Positions 10,025 to 18,805 of a DNA stretch of 58,070 nucleotides are shown in pieces. Position 1 is the first letter of the stretch, and the number at the start of each line of letters is the position of its first letter. A program made the position numbers and the translations under genes. This DNA comes from Burkholderiales bacterium (GTDB lineage Bacteria > Pseudomonadota > Gammaproteobacteria > Burkholderiales > Ga0077523). The notes beneath the pieces are model-generated. The model made no database searches. It saw only the letters and a list, made by a program, of their open reading frames with translations, and was not told the origin of the DNA. The stretch spans positions 1-58,070 of the forward strand of contig JALHMS010000029.1 in the NCBI GenBank assembly GCA_022843925.1, in the 5' to 3' direction.

Positions 10025-10861
10025 TCAGGAAATGCGGCGTTTCAGTTCGGGCGGATTCGTGGACTTCTCGCGGAACTCGTCTGCAGAGCCGGCGAACCTC
10101 ACGCCGGCGCGCTTGATGGCGCCATTGTCGACCTTCTCGATGGGGGTGTAGAAGGGGTGATGGTGCTCGAGGTACGGGTTGTTGCGCGCCGCGTTGTAGC
10201 AGTGGAGCACCGTCCAGCGGCGATTCTGCGAGCGGTTCTGGTCGGACCGGTGCAGCACGTTGCTGTGGAAGAAGAGGCCGTCGCCGGGCTCCATCTCCGC
10301 GAACTCGATGGGCATGCGCTTCAGGATCTCTTCGACGCGCTTCGGATCCGCACCCACCTGCTCGCCCGGCAGCACGCCGTGCTCGATGCGGCCGCAGTGG
10401 TGGGACCCCTTCACGACCTGCAGGCAGCCGTTCTCGCGGGTGCTGCGGTCCAGCGCGACCATCACGCTCGCCATGTAGGGGAACACGCAGCCGTTGTGGT
10501 ACCAGTAACCGTAATCCTGGTGCCATTCCCACGCGCCGCCCTCGAGGGGTTCCTTCGCGGTGAGCTTCGAGTGGTAGTGGTACACCTCGCCACCCAGGAG
10601 GTCCTCCATGGTGTCGACCACGCGGTGCGATCGAGCGGCGAGACCGTACACGCTGTCGCCGGGATGGTTCCACGTCGCCATGCGCGTGGCCTTGCCGGAC
10701 GCGTCGTTCCGGTTGTACAGCCGGCTGCGCATGGATTCGTCGTTCTCGATGGCCGTGCGCAGGATGGCGATCTCCTCGTCGTCGAAGAGCTTGCGCACCA
10801 TCACGTAGCCGTCGCGTTCGTAGTCCGCGCGCTGCTGCGGGGTGAGGATGGATCCGGTCAT
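10025..10861 (-). CDS. Phytanoyl-CoA dioxygenase (PhyH) family Fe(II)/2-oxoglutarate oxygenase
   Basis: 278 aa with the double-stranded beta-helix fold of PhyH-type oxygenases. The iron-binding facial triad is visible: His114 and Asp116 in [10 protein letters not shown] and His204 in [10 protein letters not shown], with Arg215 eleven residues further on as the expected 2-oxoglutarate anchor, the same spacing as in human PhyH. Other supports are the N-terminal [15 protein letters not shown] and [18 protein letters not shown]. No signal peptide. Family members hydroxylate varied small molecules; hydroxylation of an N-, O- or S-methyl group would release formaldehyde. It sits 41 bp after the FadR-type regulator and 14 bp before frmA, so formaldehyde release is the simplest reading, but that is inference. 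Confidence 0.85.
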   Translation of the reverse strand: MTGSILTPQQRADYERDGYVMVRKLFDDEEIAILRTAIENDESMRSRLYNRNDASGKATRMATWNHPGDSVYGLAARSHRVVDTMEDLLGGEVYHYHSKLTAKEPLEGGAWEWHQDYGYWYHNGCVFPYMASVMVALDRSTRENGCLQVVKGSHHCGRIEHGVLPGEQVGADPKRVEEILKRMPIEFAEMEPGDGLFFHSNVLHRSDQNRSQNRRWTVLHCYNAARNNPYLEHHHPFYTPIEKVDNGAIKRAGVRFAGSADEFREKSTNPPELKRRIS

Positions 10862-10902
10862 GGGGCCTCCGTCGTTCGTGTTGTCGTGTCCGGCGCGGGA
10901 CG

Positions 10903-11625
10903 TCAATGCGCGCCGGCAGTGGTGGCAAGGCGCGCCGCGGCGCCCGCCAGATGGGCGAGCACCGCCGCACGGGCGTCTTCCGGGGCGCGGCGGCGGATCG
11001 CGTCGACGATCCGCGCGTGCTCGGCGCGGACCTCTGCCTCGAAGGCGGGGGAACGCGCCTCGTTCGTGTGGGTGATATGGATGGCGCCCCGCAGATACTG
11101 TCCGAGAAACGACCACGTGGAGCACAGAAGCCGGTTGCCCGACGCGTCCGCGATGGCCTGGTGGAACGCGAGGTCCTCCTCGACCCCGTCGGACCCCCGC
11201 GAGGCGGCGTCATCGACGGCTCTCAAAGCGGACTGCACGGCGGCCATCGCGCTGCGGGTCCGACGCACAGCCGCGAGTGCCGCGATCTCGGTCTCCAGGG
11301 CGCGGCGCAACTCGTAGAGCTCCTCCAGCGTGGTGCTGGATTCATGGACCTTCGGATCCAGTCGCAGCGGAGTGAGTGGTCTGCCCTCGGGCACGAAGAG
11401 TCCCGACCCTTGCAACGAGACGACGAGGCCCTCGGACTTCAATCGGGAGACGGCCTCGCGCACCACGGCCCGGCTGACGCCGAAACCTTCGGCCAGCGCC
11501 GTCTCGGTGGGCAGGCGGGCGCCGGCGGGGAAGCGCTGCTCGGTGATCGCCGTGCGCAGCTCGTCTGCGACGCGCTCGGAGAGGCGTTGACCGCGGCCGA
11601 TGAACGGGAGGTCTGAAGCTTTCAT
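10903..11625 (-). CDS. GntR-family transcriptional regulator, FadR subfamily
   Basis: 240 aa. The N-terminal winged helix (about residues 14-78) has [47 protein letters not shown] and the wing GSGLFV. The C-terminal FCD ligand domain is all-helical, with [23 protein letters not shown] and EHARIVDAI, containing the metal-binding Asp/His pattern usual in FCD domains. It is the first gene of the operon and the likely sensor of the pathway substrate. The ATG at 11625 has no Shine-Dalgarno site, and the predicted promoter places the transcript start only a few nt upstream, so translation may be leaderless. A FadR-type operator overlaps the -35 element. Confidence 0.9.
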   Translation of the reverse strand: MKASDLPFIGRGQRLSERVADELRTAITEQRFPAGARLPTETALAEGFGVSRAVVREAVSRLKSEGLVVSLQGSGLFVPEGRPLTPLRLDPKVHESSTTLEELYELRRALETEIAALAAVRRTRSAMAAVQSALRAVDDAASRGSDGVEEDLAFHQAIADASGNRLLCSTWSFLGQYLRGAIHITHTNEARSPAFEAEVRAEHARIVDAIRRRAPEDARAAVLAHLAGAAARLATTAGAH

Positions 11626-11635
11626 GCGCCGGATG

Positions 11636-11663
11636 CTATCAGACCCGGTCGGTTGTCTGACAA
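11636..11663 (-). promoter_or_regulatory. Promoter of the fadR-type/phyH/frmA/fghA operon
   Basis: Read on the minus strand: -35 TTGTCA (11663-11658), 16-nt spacer, -10 TGATAG (11641-11636). The predicted start point lies about 4-7 nt before the ATG at 11625. There is no other gene between, so this is the natural promoter of the five-gene operon. Confidence 0.55.
11653..11663. promoter_or_regulatory. FadR-type operator TTGTCTGACAA
   Basis: Perfect 11-bp palindrome with a central T, matching the TNGTNNNACNA pattern bound by FadR-subfamily GntR regulators (for example the LldR and PdhR sites). It covers the -35 element of the operon promoter, so binding would repress the regulator's own operon, with release by a ligand. 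Confidence 0.6.
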
Positions 11664-12026
11664 CTTTGCCGGGAGGTCTGGCGCCCCGGGCCCGCGGTTG
11701 GGAGCTTGCGTAGAGCACGAACAAGGGAAGGGCCCGTTGCATCCCCCCATGGATACGCAGCGCACGGTGGATCTGGTCCGGTAGGAGGGGCCCTTGGCCG
11801 TTGTAGGAGCGGGCCATGCCCGCGAAAGCGTTGGATGCAAGAAAGCGTGTCGACCCAAACCATCGCTTTCGCGGGCATGGCCCGGTCCTACAGAAGCTCG
11901 CCGACTGCCATGGAACGTGGCATATCCACCACCCCCTGTAGGAGGGGCCCATGGCCCCGAAAGCGGTGAGTGCGAGGAGACACCTGGACCGGAACCATCG
12001 CTTTCGCGGGCATGGCCCGCTCCTAC
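11664..12026. repeat. Non-coding spacer with two REP pairs
   Basis: No gene is supported from 11664 to 12586. This first part holds a palindrome relic (AACAAGGG and CCCGTT, about 11719-11741), a lone degenerate left arm at 11781, and two REP pairs at 11803-11891 (both arms GCGGGC/GCCCGC type, right arm with one mismatch) and 11938-12026 (left GGGGCC/GGCCCC, right GCGGGC/GCCCGC). Confidence 0.82.
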
Positions 12027-12563
12027 AGGAGCGTGACCATTCCCACGGCGACTGGCGCATCCACCGGGGGATCTACAAGGGGTCCTCCCCTTGTTGGTAC
12101 GACGTGCGGCCGAGCCGCCGCGGGCCTCCGGCCCGAGAGGCGGGCATGGCCCGCTCCTACAGGAGCGTGACCATTTCCACGGCGATTGGCGCATCCACGG
12201 GGGATCTACAAGGGGTCCTCCCCTTGTTGGTACGACGTGCGGCCGAGCCGCCGCGGGCCTCCGGCCCGAGAGGCGGGCATGGCCCGCTCCTACAGGAGCG
12301 TGACCATTCCCACGGCGACTGGCGCATCCACGGGGGATCTACATGGGGTCCTCCCCTTGTTGGTACGACGTGCGGCCGAGCCGCCGCGGGCCTCCGGCCC
12401 GAGAGGCGGGCATGGCCCGCTACTACAGGAATCACGCCCGCTTCAACGGTGAGTAGCGCATCCACGGGGGGATCTACAAGGGGTCCTCCCCTTGTTGGTA
12501 CGACCTGCGGCCGAGCCGCCGCGGGCGTCCGGCCCGAGAGGCGGCCATAGGCCCCTCCCACCA
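12027..12563. repeat. Tandem array of four 133-134-bp units
   Basis: Units begin at 12027, 12161, 12294 and 12427. The first three are nearly identical; the fourth has diverged at its start and end. Each unit contains a palindrome (ACAAGGGG then CCCCTTGT around TCCT), a G+C-rich stretch with its own inverted repeat (GCCTCCGGCCCGAGAGGC region), and a right REP arm of the GCGGGC/GCCCGC type ending GCTCCTAC; the fourth unit's arm has mutated. No left arm is present, so the unit differs from the paired elements. Open frames across the array follow the repeats and are not genes. Confidence 0.88.
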
Positions 12564-12586
12564 GGGCGTCGCCGCTTCGGTACGCG

Positions 12587-13351
12587 TCACCCCAACGCGT
12601 CGCGCAATCCGTCCAGGCTCGCGTGGTGCGTGAGATCGCTGCCCAGGGGCGTCACCGTCACCCACCCTTGCAATGCCGCGCCCACGTCGGTCGCCGGGTC
12701 GAGCCGGCCCCGGTCATGCCCGAAGCTCAGCCACGCGTAGGGGAACTGGCGCGGGTCGATCCTTTCGCTCACGTCGATCCACATGCGGTCCCAGCGACCC
12801 TGCGGTACGACGCGCACGCCCTTCACCTCGGTCGGCGCGACGTCGGGGATGTTGACGTTGTGGCACACGCCCGGCGGTACCGGTGCGGCCATCAGGCGCC
12901 GGATGAGATCCGGGCATACGGCTTCCGCGGTGTCCCAGCGCAGTTCGCGGCCGGGGTTGAAGCAGAGGCTGATCGCGAGGCCCCGGATCCCGGACTGCGC
13001 GGCCTGCATCGCACCGGCGACCGTGCCGGAGTACGTGATGTCGTCGCCCACGTTGTGGCCACGGTTCACGCCCGAGAGCACGAGCGTCGGCGGGTGATCC
13101 TTCATGAGGCTGCGCAGCGCGACGACCACGCAGTCGGTGGGTGAGCCCTTCACCAGCGAGAACCGCTTCTCCTCGAGCTGTCGCACCCGCACCGGCTCAC
13201 CCACGGTGACGGAGCGGCTGGCACCGGAGCGTTCGAAATCCGGGGCGACGATCCAGACGTCGTCGGAGATCGCGCGGGCGACGCGCTCCATGGCGACCAG
13301 GCCGGGGGCGTAGATTCCGTCGTCGTTCGTGATGAGGATGCGGAGGGACAT
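12587..13351 (-). CDS. surE: 5'/3'-nucleotidase SurE
   Basis: Divalent-metal-dependent nucleoside 5'- and 3'-monophosphatase, also active on short polyphosphate, linked to stationary-phase survival. 254 aa, almost the same as E. coli. The hallmark N-terminus is [15 protein letters not shown] with metal ligands Asp10 and Asp11, followed by [32 protein letters not shown] and [14 protein letters not shown]. The ATG at 13351 ([12 protein letters not shown]) is the family start. In many proteobacteria surE precedes pcm and nlpD; that context is absent here. It is divergent from the thiolase at 13568 across a 216-bp gap. Confidence 0.95.
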   Translation of the reverse strand: MSLRILITNDDGIYAPGLVAMERVARAISDDVWIVAPDFERSGASRSVTVGEPVRVRQLEEKRFSLVKGSPTDCVVVALRSLMKDHPPTLVLSGVNRGHNVGDDITYSGTVAGAMQAAQSGIRGLAISLCFNPGRELRWDTAEAVCPDLIRRLMAAPVPPGVCHNVNIPDVAPTEVKGVRVVPQGRWDRMWIDVSERIDPRQFPYAWLSFGHDRGRLDPATDVGAALQGWVTVTPLGSDLTHHASLDGLRDALG

Positions 13352-13567
13352 GTCGTGGGGACTCGGGAAGTGGGCGGGCCGGATCGCCGGATCCGTGCCG
13401 TCGCGGGGAGGGCGGAATCTAGCATGGTGCCGGACCCGATCCGGGCGATGCGTGTGCGGGGTCCGGCGACCGCAGTACACTCCCGGGTCCCGTGGAGCAC
13501 CGGCCATGCATGGCGGTCCGGCGCATTCGCACCCGTACCCACAAAGACCCGCACCGAGGAGCCAGTC

Positions 13568-14746
13568 ATGACCGACGCCGTCATCGTTTCCACCGCCCGC
13601 ACCCCGCTCGCCAAGTCATGGCGCGGCGCCTTCAACATGACCCACGGTGCGACGCTCGGTGGCCATGCCGTGCAGCATGCGGTGGCGCGCGCGGGCATCG
13701 ATCCGGCCGAGGTGGAGGACGTCCTCATGGGCTGCGCCAACCCCGAGGGCGCCACGGGTCACAACATCGCGCGCCAGATCGCGCTGCGGGCGGGGCTGCC
13801 GATCACGGTGTCCGGGGCCACCGTGAACCGCTTCTGCTCGTCGGGGCTGCAGACGATCGCGATGGCCGCGCAGCGCGTGATCGCCGGCGAGGCGGACATC
13901 TTCGTGGCGGGCGGCGTCGAGTCGATCTCGTGCGTGCAGAACGAGATGAACAAGCACATGGTCCACGACGGCTGGCTGGTCCAGAACAAGCCCGAGATCT
14001 ACTGGAACATGCTGCAGACGGCGGAGATGGTGTCCAAGCGCTACGGCATCGGCCGGGAACCCCAGGACCAGTACGGCGCCCGCAGCCAGCAGCGTGCCGC
14101 CGCCGCGGCTGCTGCAGGGTTCACGAAGGACGAGATCGTCCCGATCCGCGTCACCATGAAGACGGTCGACAAGGCGACCGGTCAGGAATCCACGAAGGAA
14201 GTCGTGTGCGACCGAGACGAAGGCATCCGCGCCGACACCACCTACGAGGGTGTGTCGCAGATCAAGCCGGCGGTGGAAGGCGGCGTGATCGCGGCAGGCA
14301 ACGCGAGCCAGTTCTCCGATGGCGCTTCGGCTGCCGTGGTGATGAACGCGAAGCTCGCCGAGAAGCGCGGCCTGAAGCCGCTCGGCATCTACCGCGGCTT
14401 CGCCGTCGCGGGTTGCGAGCCCGACGAGATGGGCATCGGCCCCGTCTTCGCCATCCCCAAGCTCCTCGCCCGCACCGGCCTTTCGATCGACGACATCGGC
14501 CTCTGGGAGCTCAACGAAGCCTTCGCCGTGCAGGTGATCTACTGCCGCGACAAGCTGGGAATCCCCGATGACCGCCTCAACGTGAACGGCGGCTCCATCG
14601 CCGTGGGCCATCCGTACGGCGTGACGGGCGCCCGGCTCGTGGGCCACGCACTCATCGAAGGCAAGCGGCGCGGCGTGAAGTACGTGGTCGTCACGATGTG
14701 CATCGGCGGCGGCATGGGCGCGGCGGGCTTGTTCGAGGTGGCCTGA
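13568..14746 (+). CDS. Thiolase family protein (acetyl-CoA C-acyltransferase type)
   Basis: 392 aa, full length. The acyl-accepting Cys90 lies in [13 protein letters not shown], the base His348 in [11 protein letters not shown], and the second Cys378 in [17 protein letters not shown] is also present. [12 protein letters not shown] insertion and [14 protein letters not shown] are typical of thiolases annotated as acetyl-CoA C-acyltransferase in beta-oxidation. The direction, degradative or biosynthetic, cannot be told from sequence. A GAGGAGCCAGTC stretch provides the ribosome site. It is followed by a second thiolase and an acyl-CoA dehydrogenase, forming a fatty-acyl or branched-acyl catabolic cluster, but without a local enoyl-CoA hydratase. 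Confidence 0.9.
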   Translation: MTDAVIVSTARTPLAKSWRGAFNMTHGATLGGHAVQHAVARAGIDPAEVEDVLMGCANPEGATGHNIARQIALRAGLPITVSGATVNRFCSSGLQTIAMAAQRVIAGEADIFVAGGVESISCVQNEMNKHMVHDGWLVQNKPEIYWNMLQTAEMVSKRYGIGREPQDQYGARSQQRAAAAAAAGFTKDEIVPIRVTMKTVDKATGQESTKEVVCDRDEGIRADTTYEGVSQIKPAVEGGVIAAGNASQFSDGASAAVVMNAKLAEKRGLKPLGIYRGFAVAGCEPDEMGIGPVFAIPKLLARTGLSIDDIGLWELNEAFAVQVIYCRDKLGIPDDRLNVNGGSIAVGHPYGVTGARLVGHALIEGKRRGVKYVVVTMCIGGGMGAAGLFEVA

Positions 14747-14753
14747 TGTTCAG

Positions 14754-14836
14754 CGGGGTCGGGGTCGAGACCCGGCCTCGCGTATCCCGAATGTCGACCG
14801 GGGTCACGGTCCAGACCTGACCCCGGGTTTCCCGAA
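14754..14836. repeat. Imperfect 45-bp tandem repeat with GGGGTC hairpin
   Basis: Two related segments (14754-14791 and 14799-14836), 45 bp apart, share CGGGGTC, a GAGACC/CAGACC core and a TCCCGAA end. The second contains a perfect 8-bp inverted repeat, CGGGGTCA (14799-14806) with TGACCCCG (14818-14825). GGGGTC-type repeats like this are scattered through many proteobacterial genomes. It fills the gap between the two thiolase genes. Confidence 0.6.
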
Positions 14837-14855
14837 ACCCCTCCGGAGAACCCCC

Positions 14856-16034
14856 ATGTCCGAAGCCTACATCGTCGCCGCAGGGCGCACCGCCGGCGGC
14901 CGTCGCGGCGGCCGTCTGTCCGGTTGGCATCCCGTCGATCTCGCCGCCGCCGTCATCGACGCGATCGTCGCGCGGGTCGGCTGCGATCCCGCGCTCGTGG
15001 AAGATGTCGTGATGGGATGCGTGAGCCAGGTGGGCGAGCAGTCCACGAACGTCGCACGGAACGCCGTCCTCGCCTCCCGTCTGCCGGAGTCCGTGCCTGG
15101 CACCTCGCTCGACCGCCAGTGCGGGTCGTCCCAGCAGGCGCTGCACTTCGCCGCCCAGGCCGTGATGTCGGGGACGATGGATGTCGTGATCGCGGGCGGC
15201 GTCGAGAGCATGACCCGCGTGCCCATGTTCACCTCGTCGGCGCTGCCCCAGAAGAACGGCATGGGGACCTACATGAGCCCCGCCATGCGAGTCCGGTATC
15301 CGGGGGTCGAGTTCAGCCAGTTCACCGGCGCCGAGATGATGGCCCGCAAGTACGACCTCCCGAAGGAGGCGCTCGATGCCTACGCCTTCCGCAGTCATCA
15401 GCGCGCCATCGAGGCCACGAAGGCGGGGCGATTCACCGAGGAGATCATTCCCGTCGAAGTGCGCGCCCAGGACGGCACGCCGCAGGGCGAGCAGCATCAG
15501 GTGGACGAAGGCATCCGCTTCGACGCGTCGCTCGAGGGCATCGCAGGCGTGAAGCTTCTGGCCGAGGGTGGCCGGGTCACCGCGGCCACCGCGAGCCAGA
15601 TCTGCGACGGCGCGACGGCGGTGATGGTCGTCAGCGCCCGCGGATTGAAGCAGCTGGGCGTCGAACCCATCGCCCGCGTGCACCACATGTCCGTGCTCGG
15701 TCACGATCCGGTGATCATGCTCGAAGCGCCGATTCCGGCGACCGAGCGCGCGCTGAAGAAGGCGGGGATGCACATCGGCGACATCGATCTCTACGAGGTC
15801 AACGAGGCGTTCGCGCCCGTGCCGCTCGCGTGGTTGCAGTCCCTCGACGCGGACCCCGACCGACTCAACGTGAACGGCGGCGCCATCGCCCTCGGGCATC
15901 CGCTCGGTGCCTCGGGCACCAAGCTCGCGACCACGCTGATCCATGCGCTGAAGCAGCGCGGCGGCCGCTTCGGGCTGCAGACGATGTGCGAAGGCGGCGG
16001 CATGGCGAACGTAACGATCTTCGAGCGGCTCTGA
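14856..16034 (+). CDS. Thiolase family protein (acetyl-CoA C-acetyltransferase type)
   Basis: 392 aa with nucleophile Cys89 (LDRQCGSSQQALHFAA), His348 (GGAIALGHPLGASG) and Cys378 (TMCEGGGMANVT). RQCGSSQQA rather than the more common NKxCGSG/ NRFCSSG places it in a different thiolase subgroup from its neighbour; this version is common in steroid- and lipid-degradation clusters. NEAFAPVPLAWL is the conserved substrate loop. A CCGGAGAACC ribosome site precedes the ATG. The two thiolases share little beyond the family motifs, so they are not a recent duplication. Confidence 0.9.
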   Translation: MSEAYIVAAGRTAGGRRGGRLSGWHPVDLAAAVIDAIVARVGCDPALVEDVVMGCVSQVGEQSTNVARNAVLASRLPESVPGTSLDRQCGSSQQALHFAAQAVMSGTMDVVIAGGVESMTRVPMFTSSALPQKNGMGTYMSPAMRVRYPGVEFSQFTGAEMMARKYDLPKEALDAYAFRSHQRAIEATKAGRFTEEIIPVEVRAQDGTPQGEQHQVDEGIRFDASLEGIAGVKLLAEGGRVTAATASQICDGATAVMVVSARGLKQLGVEPIARVHHMSVLGHDPVIMLEAPIPATERALKKAGMHIGDIDLYEVNEAFAPVPLAWLQSLDADPDRLNVNGGAIALGHPLGASGTKLATTLIHALKQRGGRFGLQTMCEGGGMANVTIFERL

Positions 16035-16111
16035 GCGGAAGGAATATCCCGCCGCGCCAGCGCTGACTCGTACCGCCCCGCTCGACCGCCCGAACAGGAA
16101 TTCCGCCCGCC

Positions 16112-17926
16112 ATGAGCATGCCCAGCACCATCGTCAATCGTCGCGATCTCGACTTCCTTCTCTACGAGCTGCTCGAGGTCGAGACGCTCTGCTTCCGTGA
16201 CCGCTTCCGGGAGCACTCCCGCGAGACCTTCGGTGCGGTGCTCGACACGGCGCTCGCCATCGCCACCGAGAAGTTCGCGCCCCACGCCCGGAAGGCGGAC
16301 GAGAACGAGCCGCGCTTCGAGGACGGGAACGTCGTGATGATTCCGGAGGTCGCCGAGGCGCTCGCCGCGTTCAACGAGGCCGGGTTCCTGTCGGCCGGAT
16401 TCGACGCGGAGCACGGCGGCATGCAGCTCCCGGCGTCGGTGTTGCAGGCGGCGCTGGCGGTGTTCCATGCGGCGAACGTCGGCACGGCCGCGTATCCGTT
16501 CCTGACCATTGCCAACGCGAACCTGTTGAGCCATTTCGGCACGCCGGCCCAGCGCGCGAAGTACCTCCCCCACCTGCTTTCGGGCCGGTTCTACGGGACC
16601 ATGTGCCTGTCCGAACCCCAGGCGGGTTCGTCGCTCGCGGACATCGTCACGCGTGCCGAACCGCAGGCCGACGGCACCTATCGCCTGTTCGGCCAGAAGA
16701 TGTGGATCTCCGCGGGCGACCACGAGCTGTCCGAGAACATCGTGCATCTCGTCCTCGCGAAGATCCCCGGCGGCCCGCCCGGCGTGAAGGGCATCTCGCT
16801 CTTCCTCGTGCCGAAGCGGCACATGAACGAGGACGGCACGGTGGGCGCGCGCAACGATGTCGCGCTGGCCGGTCTCAATCACAAGATGGGCTATCGCGGC
16901 ACCACCAACTGCGTGCTCAATTTCGGCGAGAAGGACGGCGCCGTCGGCGAACTCGTGGGCGAGCCGCACAAGGGCCTCGCGTGCATGTTCCACATGATGA
17001 ACGAGGCCCGCATCGGCGTTGGTCTGGGGGCGGCGATGCTCGGTTACACCGGTTACCTGCACGCGCTGGCCTACGCGCGCGACCGTGCCCAGGGCCGGCC
17101 GGTGCTCGCGAAGGACCCGACGCGTCCGCAGGTGAAGCTCGTCGAGCATCCCGATGTGCGCCGGATGCTGCTCGCGCAGAAGGCGTACGTGGAGGGCGGC
17201 CTCGCGCTGTGCCTCTACGCAGCGAAGCTGGTCGACGAGGCGAACACGGCCGAGGACGATCGCAAGCGCCGTGGCGCGAAGCTGCTGCTCGAAGTGCTGA
17301 CACCCATCGTCAAGGCGTGGCCGTCGCAATGGTGTCTCGAAGCCAACAACCTCGCCATCCAGGTGCACGGCGGCTACGGCTACACGCGTGAGTATCCGGT
17401 CGAGCGCTTCTACCGCGACAACCGGCTGAACCCGATCCACGAAGGCACGAACGGCATCCAGGCGCTGGACCTCCTCGGCCGCAAAGTTGGCATGGACGAC
17501 GGCGCGGCGATCCAGCGGCTCGCGATGGCCATCGACCTCACGGCCCGAGAGGCCCGCGCGTGCGAGTCGGCGGAACTGCGCGACTGCGGGCAGAAGCTGA
17601 CCGATGCGTTCGCCAACGTGATGGAGGTCGTCCGCAACACGCTGTGCGCCACGGACAAGGGACATGCGGAACTGGCGCTGGCGAATGCGCACGTGTTTCT
17701 CGAGATGACGGGGCACGTGGTCGTCGCGTGGATCTGGTTGCAGCAGGCGCTGGTGGCCGTGCGCCGCCTCAAGGACGCGACCGACGGCGACCGCGATTTC
17801 TACCAGGGCAAGCTGCAGGCGGCGTCGTACTTCTTCCGCTGGGAACTGCCGAAGACCGCGCACTGGTACCAGCTGATGAACGACATGGACAACACGTGCC
17901 TGGAGATGCAGGACGCGTGGTTCTAG
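16112..17926 (+). CDS. Acyl-CoA dehydrogenase, DmdC-like long form
   Basis: 604-aa flavoprotein, longer than the usual 380-aa acyl-CoA dehydrogenases. The core has YGTMCLSEPQAGSSLADI and FGQKMWISAGDHE (FAD and substrate loops), GYRGTTNCVLNF, IQVHGGYGYTREYPVERFYRD and the likely catalytic Glu in NPIHEGTNGIQALDLLGRKV. The extra C-terminal helical region (about 460-604) is the acyl-CoA-dehydrogenase-like C-terminal domain of the group that contains 3-methylmercaptopropionyl-CoA dehydrogenase DmdC. Substrate range in this group is broad, so DMSP metabolism should not be assumed. It follows the thiolase by 77 bp and probably works with it. Confidence 0.87.
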   Translation: MSMPSTIVNRRDLDFLLYELLEVETLCFRDRFREHSRETFGAVLDTALAIATEKFAPHARKADENEPRFEDGNVVMIPEVAEALAAFNEAGFLSAGFDAEHGGMQLPASVLQAALAVFHAANVGTAAYPFLTIANANLLSHFGTPAQRAKYLPHLLSGRFYGTMCLSEPQAGSSLADIVTRAEPQADGTYRLFGQKMWISAGDHELSENIVHLVLAKIPGGPPGVKGISLFLVPKRHMNEDGTVGARNDVALAGLNHKMGYRGTTNCVLNFGEKDGAVGELVGEPHKGLACMFHMMNEARIGVGLGAAMLGYTGYLHALAYARDRAQGRPVLAKDPTRPQVKLVEHPDVRRMLLAQKAYVEGGLALCLYAAKLVDEANTAEDDRKRRGAKLLLEVLTPIVKAWPSQWCLEANNLAIQVHGGYGYTREYPVERFYRDNRLNPIHEGTNGIQALDLLGRKVGMDDGAAIQRLAMAIDLTAREARACESAELRDCGQKLTDAFANVMEVVRNTLCATDKGHAELALANAHVFLEMTGHVVVAWIWLQQALVAVRRLKDATDGDRDFYQGKLQAASYFFRWELPKTAHWYQLMNDMDNTCLEMQDAWF

Positions 17927-17958
17927 ACTGGCGGCGATCCCTGCAGAGGAGTCTGGTC

Positions 17959-18570
17959 ATGTCACTGCAACCCGAGGTCCGCTACACAGAGGCCGAGTAT
18001 CTCGAGATGGAGCTCACCGTCGAGGAGAAGCACGAGTTCTTCGAGGGCGAGATCTACGCGATGGGCGGCGCGAGCTTCGCGCATGCGCTGCTCGCAGGGA
18101 ATGTCACCTATCAACTGCGAAGCCGCTTGCAGGGAGGCCGCTGCAGCGTGCTGTCGTCCGATCTCCGCGTGAAGGTGTCGGCCTCCGGTCTGTACACGTA
18201 CCCCGACGCCGTGGTCGTGTGCGGCGACCCCCAGCTGGAGAAGCCCGGCGACACGCTCACGAATCCGACGCTGCTCGTCGAGGTCCTGTCGCAGAGCACC
18301 GAGACCAAGGACCGCGGCTGGAAATTCCAGCAGTACCAGAAGATCCCGTGCCTGCAGGAGTACCTGCTCGTGTCGCAGATCACGCCGCGGCTCGAACTCT
18401 TCACGCGGCAGTCGGACGGGCGCTGGCTCTACACGGCGGCCGAGGGCTTGGAATCGACGGTGCCGCTGACCTCCCTCGGATGCGACCTGCCGCTCTCGGC
18501 CGTGTACGAGAAGGTGGAAGGCCTGCGCGAGCCCTCCGCCTGGTACGAGGCGGAGCCGGAGACCGCCTGA
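17959..18570 (+). CDS. Uma2 family restriction-endonuclease-like protein
   Basis: 203 aa of the Uma2 (DUF820) family, PD-(D/E)XK-like fold. The pattern is clear: YTEAEYLEMELTVEEKHEFFEGEIYAMGGAS at the N-terminus, SSDLRVKV, then YPDAVVVCGDP and NPTLLVEVLSQSTETKDRGWKFQQYQKIP, which hold the Asp and Glu-x-Leu/Val residues expected at the nuclease site, and EYLLVSQ. Function is unknown in the family; it is abundant in cyanobacteria and patchy in proteobacteria, which suggests transfer. It begins 33 bp after the acyl-CoA dehydrogenase (AGAGGAGTCTGGTC ribosome site) but is probably unrelated to it. Confidence 0.85.
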   Translation: MSLQPEVRYTEAEYLEMELTVEEKHEFFEGEIYAMGGASFAHALLAGNVTYQLRSRLQGGRCSVLSSDLRVKVSASGLYTYPDAVVVCGDPQLEKPGDTLTNPTLLVEVLSQSTETKDRGWKFQQYQKIPCLQEYLLVSQITPRLELFTRQSDGRWLYTAAEGLESTVPLTSLGCDLPLSAVYEKVEGLREPSAWYEAEPETA

Positions 18571-18750
18571 TCACTTCACGGGCGGCCGGCTCCTGGCTCT
18601 CGGCGCACCTGCCAGCGCGATCCAGAGTTCTCGCGCGTTCCGGAAGCCTTGTCGCCGTCCGCCTTTGACGGATTCGATCACGCCCTCGGCTTCACCGTGC
18701 CGGCCGGCGCGATACAGCCGCACCACGAACACCTTCGGCAGCTTCGTCAT
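18571..18750 (-). CDS. Small basic hypothetical protein (59 aa)
   Basis: A 59-aa product (MTKLPKVFVVRLYRAGRHG start, RPPVK end) with many Arg and Lys and no membrane segment. It has a good ribosome site (GAGGAGACC just before the ATG) and abuts the Uma2 stop codon in convergent orientation. I do not recognise the family. The N-terminal 'VFVVRLYR' strand followed by 'GxVExVxxGxRxxFxNxxEL' spacing resembles small conserved proteobacterial proteins, but no function can be assigned. Confidence 0.55.
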   Translation of the reverse strand: MTKLPKVFVVRLYRAGRHGEAEGVIESVKGGRRQGFRNARELWIALAGAPRARSRPPVK

Positions 18751-18805
18751 GGGGGTCTCCTCGTCTCCTTGCGCCGATGGTGCGACCCGCTGCACGACGG
18801 ATCGG

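Noticed and set aside
12027-12563. Repeat protein encoded by the 133-bp array
   Set aside because: The unit length is 133 or 134 bp, not a multiple of three, so no frame is kept from unit to unit, and there is no ribosome site.
16112-17926. DMSP demethylation pathway gene dmdC
   Set aside because: The protein is DmdC-like, but dmdA, dmdB and dmdD are not next to it and the group has broad substrates.
17959-18750. Uma2 protein plus 59-aa protein as a toxin-antitoxin pair
   Set aside because: They are convergent rather than in an operon, and neither resembles a known toxin or antitoxin.
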